Shown: in pieces, positions 6,114 through 8,360 of the stretch
Layout of the letters: each line of letters begins with the position of its first letter
Position numbering within the stretch: position 1 is the first letter of the stretch
Assembly (NCBI GenBank): GCA_947475475.1
Contig: CANJOG010000063.1
Location: forward strand, 1 to 8,360
From: Acetobacteraceae bacterium
Lineage (GTDB): Bacteria > Pseudomonadota > Alphaproteobacteria > Acetobacterales > Acetobacteraceae
DNA length: 8,360 nucleotides
Direction of reading: 5' to 3'
Translations under genes and position numbers: made by a program
The notes under the pieces: model-generated
Database searches by the model: none
What the model was told of the DNA's origin: nothing
What the model saw: only the letters and a program-made list of their open reading frames with translations

Positions 6114-8261
6114 TTGCCCATTCCCGATACCTCCCTCGCCCCTGAAAGCCGGCCGGAAAATCCGGCACTCCTTCTCGCCGGGGCCGAGCGTGCGCGCGCG
6201 GTTGGCGCATTTCAGTCCGGTTCATCGCTGTTTCGTGCCGTGCTCGCCGCTGAGCCCAATAATTTCGCCGCCCTTGTCGGCCTCGCGGATTGTCTGCGGC
6301 GGATCGGCCGGCACACAGAGGCGGCCGAGACCTATCGCGCCGCATCCGCGATCGAGCCGGCGAATATCTGGCTGCGGCTGACCCGCGCCGACGAACTGCG
6401 CCTGGCCGGCCAACTGGCTGACTCCGAGGCTGAATGCCGTGCCATCCTGGCGCTGCAGCCGGGCCATCTCGATGCGCTGATGGGCATTGGCCATTGCCAC
6501 CGTTTCGCCGCCAATTATGCCGCCGCGGCCGCGGCCTTCCAGGCGGCGCATGATGCGCATCCGGACGCCATCAAGCCGCTGCTCTCGCTGGCCGAGGCGC
6601 TGCGCTCCCTGGGCCTGATCGGGCAATCCGAGGAAGCCTGCCGCAAGGCGCTTCTGATCGATCCCAATAATGCCGAAACCTGGACCAACCTCGCCTATTC
6701 CGCCCGCGCGCAGCAGCGGCACGCGGATGCGATTGCTGCCTTTGAGGTGGCGCTATCGCATCGTCCGGGTGATCTGCGCCTGCTGGTGGCTTCCGCCGAG
6801 GAATTGCTCGTCTATGGCCAGACCGAGGCCGCGGAAGCGCGTCTGCGCGACGCCCTGGCCCGGGCGCCGGACAGTCTCGACGTCCATCTCGGCCTCGCCC
6901 ACACGCTGCGCCGCCGTGGCGCGCAGGCCGACGCGCTCACCCATTTCACCCGCGCGGTGAGCCTGGCGCCGGGCAACCAGCGGCTGAAACTGACGCTGGC
7001 GGACCAGCACCGGATGCTCGGCCAGATCGACCAGGCCGACGCGCTCTGCCAGGACGTGCTGGCCGCGGAGCCGGACACGATCGATGCCTGGCTCGGCATG
7101 GCCCAAGGTGCGCGCCGCCGCGCCGATTATGCCGCTGCCCTGGGCTTCTTCGAACAGGCGGCGGCCCGCGATCCGCAGAACCCGCGTATCCGCGCCGCCA
7201 TCGCCGATGCGCTGCGCGATCTGGGCCGCAACGCGGAAGCCGCCGAGGCCTCGCGCGCTCTGCTGGACTCGGCACCGGACGATCTCGAAGGGCTGATGGG
7301 CCTTGGATTGTCCATGCGCCGCCTGGGCGAGCGCGCCGGTGCGTTGGACGCCTTCTCCCGCGCCGCCACGGCGCATCCGGGCGAAATCCGGCCCGCCTTG
7401 GCGCTGGCTGAGGAATACCGCGATGCCGGCGAATACTCCCGCGCGGTCGAGACGGTGGAGAGCGTGCTCGCCGGCCTGCCATCAGGCGCTGCTGGAAGCG
7501 CGGATGCCTGGGTGCAGCTTGGCCGCATCCGCCGCATGCAAGGCGACCGGGCGGAGGCCTTCGCCTGCTACCTGCGCGCCATCGAGCTGGCGCCCGGCAA
7601 TGCGAACCCGATGGTTGAAGCCGGCGCGGAAGCGATCGGGCTTGGCCGGATCGATGATGCCCGGGACTTGTTGAACCGCGCCTTGGCACTTGCGCCCGAG
7701 GATGTCTCGGCCCTGATCAGGCTTGGCGAAGTCGCCCAGATGGCCTTCGATCTCGAGGGCGCGATCGGCTTTTTCCAGCGCGCCATCGCCTCAGCCCCAG
7801 GCAATCCGCGCGGGGTGATCGCTCTGAGCCAGGCGCTGGTCCTGGCCGGGCGCACGGACGAGGCCGAAGCCATGCTGGCAAGGGCCGCAGCGGGCCCCAG
7901 CGCCACGCCCGACCTCATCGCACGGCGTGCCGAACTGCGCCGGCTGGTGGGCGATTATTACGGGGCGCAGCGCATCATCGAAGACGCGCCACCGGAAATG
8001 CTGCGTCATTTCGGTTTCTGGTTCGAAGCGGTCCGCTGCGAGCGGCTGGTTGGCAATCCCGAGCGTGTCGCCTGGCTGCTCGACAACGCGCCCGCGCATG
8101 CCCCCAATGAAAAAAGCCGTGTGCTGTCCACGCGCGGTGCGGAAGCGAACTGGGATCACGCCACCGCGCTCGATTTCCAGCGCCAGGCGCTGGAGCTCGA
8201 CCCCTTTAACAGGCTGCGGAAATTCATCACTTGTGGTCGGATAGCTTCTGTATCTGGCTGA
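6114..8261 (+). CDS. Tetratricopeptide (TPR) repeat protein, start uncertain and 3' end probably altered
   Basis: 715 residues if the TTG at 6114 is used. Almost the whole protein is TPR helix-turn-helix repeats of 34 residues, each closing with a Pro-[Gly/Asn/Asp] turn. TPRs make a superhelical scaffold for protein binding; no enzymatic domain is visible and the partner is unknown. There is no obvious signal peptide or membrane segment. Residues 50-563 hold 15 well-aligned units; degenerate repeats lie before (about 25-49) and after (about 564-700). Start: an in-frame stop at 6105-6107 limits the gene, there is no ATG until well inside the repeats, and no ribosome binding site precedes the TTG; a GTG at 6240 is the next option but would cut the first repeat. 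The last 15 or so codons (after DPFNRLR) use codons such as ATA, GTA, TCT and TGT that are rare earlier in the gene. The native C-terminus has therefore probably been lost. In proteobacteria, long TPR arrays of this sort often precede a sulfotransferase or glycosyltransferase domain, which may be what is missing (inference). Confidence 0.82.
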   Translation: MPIPDTSLAPESRPENPALLLAGAERARAVGAFQSGSSLFRAVLAAEPNNFAALVGLADCLRRIGRHTEAAETYRAASAIEPANIWLRLTRADELRLAGQLADSEAECRAILALQPGHLDALMGIGHCHRFAANYAAAAAAFQAAHDAHPDAIKPLLSLAEALRSLGLIGQSEEACRKALLIDPNNAETWTNLAYSARAQQRHADAIAAFEVALSHRPGDLRLLVASAEELLVYGQTEAAEARLRDALARAPDSLDVHLGLAHTLRRRGAQADALTHFTRAVSLAPGNQRLKLTLADQHRMLGQIDQADALCQDVLAAEPDTIDAWLGMAQGARRRADYAAALGFFEQAAARDPQNPRIRAAIADALRDLGRNAEAAEASRALLDSAPDDLEGLMGLGLSMRRLGERAGALDAFSRAATAHPGEIRPALALAEEYRDAGEYSRAVETVESVLAGLPSGAAGSADAWVQLGRIRRMQGDRAEAFACYLRAIELAPGNANPMVEAGAEAIGLGRIDDARDLLNRALALAPEDVSALIRLGEVAQMAFDLEGAIGFFQRAIASAPGNPRGVIALSQALVLAGRTDEAEAMLARAAAGPSATPDLIARRAELRRLVGDYYGAQRIIEDAPPEMLRHFGFWFEAVRCERLVGNPERVAWLLDNAPAHAPNEKSRVLSTRGAEANWDHATALDFQRQALELDPFNRLRKFITCGRIASVSG
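6261..7802 (+). repeat. Array of 34-residue TPR units arranged as alternating A/B pairs (68-residue, 204-base period)
   Basis: Residues 50-563 of the TPR protein divide into 15 units of exactly 34 residues, apart from one 4-residue insertion (GAAG, residues 458-461, bases 7485-7496). Units alternate between two types. Type B (starting at residues 50, 118, 186, 254, 322, 390, 462 and 530) always has Phe or Tyr at position 25 and usually Arg-Arg near 13-14. Type A (starting at 84, 152, 220, 288, 356, 424 and 496) has Cys, Leu, Ser or Val at position 25 and, in the first six copies, Ala-[Asp/Glu] at positions 9-10. The pattern implies growth by duplication of a two-unit block. The copies are diverged at DNA level, so this is not a recent tandem expansion. 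Confidence 0.75.
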
Positions 8262-8360
8262 CCATTTGTGTGGTTCGCGGTGACGGTACGTCCAAACTCT
8301 GCGGTATTTGACCTTCGGCAGGCCGGTGTTCGTCATTGCGGTGGGGCCAGAAGGCGTGGC
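8262..8360. other. Unrecognised sequence after the TPR gene, to the window edge
   Basis: No gene can be assigned in these 99 bases. The stretch 8221-8280 is about 48% G+C by hand count, against about 67% for 8161-8220. Several frames stay open to the edge: the + frame continuing after the TPR stop, and two - strand frames, one of which ends with a TGA at 8227-8229 and could be the 3' end of a - strand gene entering from beyond the window. None of the translations resembles a family I recognise, and no insertion-sequence terminal repeat is evident. Confidence 0.4.

Noticed and set aside
5590..6381. A + strand frame running antisense through the ABC-F 5' end, across the gap and into the TPR gene
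   Set aside because: Overlaps two supported genes in a wrong frame, and the translation is rich in Arg, Pro and Ser as in typical shadow frames. Its 6028 ATG is mentioned only as a possible alternative 5' end.
7791..8336. A 181-residue - strand frame crossing the end of the TPR gene
   Set aside because: Most of it is antisense to readable TPR sequence. I considered whether the first 40 residues belong to a transposase but recognised nothing.
8227..8360. Insertion-sequence end after the TPR gene
   Set aside because: The composition change makes it plausible, but with only about 140 bases no terminal repeat, target duplication or transposase could be shown, so it is not called as a mobile element.

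Overview
The window is high-G+C DNA (most of it roughly 65-68% by eye) with dense, short-spaced genes and strong third-position G/C bias. It looks like an ordinary chromosome segment, most likely from an alphaproteobacterium. That assignment rests on gene content and style and is an inference, not a marker-based call.

Positions 1-4067, + strand: part of a nitrate-assimilation operon. It holds the 3' nearly complete nirD (Rieske-type small subunit of NADH-nitrite reductase), nasA (assimilatory nitrate reductase catalytic subunit with a C-terminal BFD-like [2Fe-2S] domain) and cysG (siroheme synthase type). nirD and nasA overlap by 4 bases (ATGA), and cysG starts inside or just after the end of nasA. 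The three products fit one pathway: NasA reduces nitrate to nitrite, NirBD reduces nitrite to ammonium, and CysG contributes siroheme for NirB. The large subunit nirB is expected just upstream of the window. The notable point is that this CysG lacks about 100 residues between its N-terminal Rossmann part and its methyltransferase domain.

Positions 4077-5942, - strand: a complete ABC-F ATPase of the YheS-like type, convergent with cysG and separated from it by only 9 bases.

Positions 5943-6113: a 171-base divergent intergenic region, locally A+T-richer, presumably holding promoters for the ABC-F gene and for the next gene.

Positions 6114-8261, + strand: a 715-residue protein made almost wholly of TPR repeats. 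The repeats fall into an alternating two-type (A/B) 68-residue period that keeps perfect 34-residue register over 13 units. Its start is uncertain (TTG, no ribosome binding site). Its last 15 or so codons change abruptly in composition, suggesting that the original 3' end was lost at a junction near 8205-8225. The rest (8262-8360) is unrecognised.

I see no RNA gene, CRISPR array, phage gene or recognisable insertion sequence. The window looks mostly conventional. The best leads are the shortened CysG, the TPR dyad array and the junction at its 3' end.
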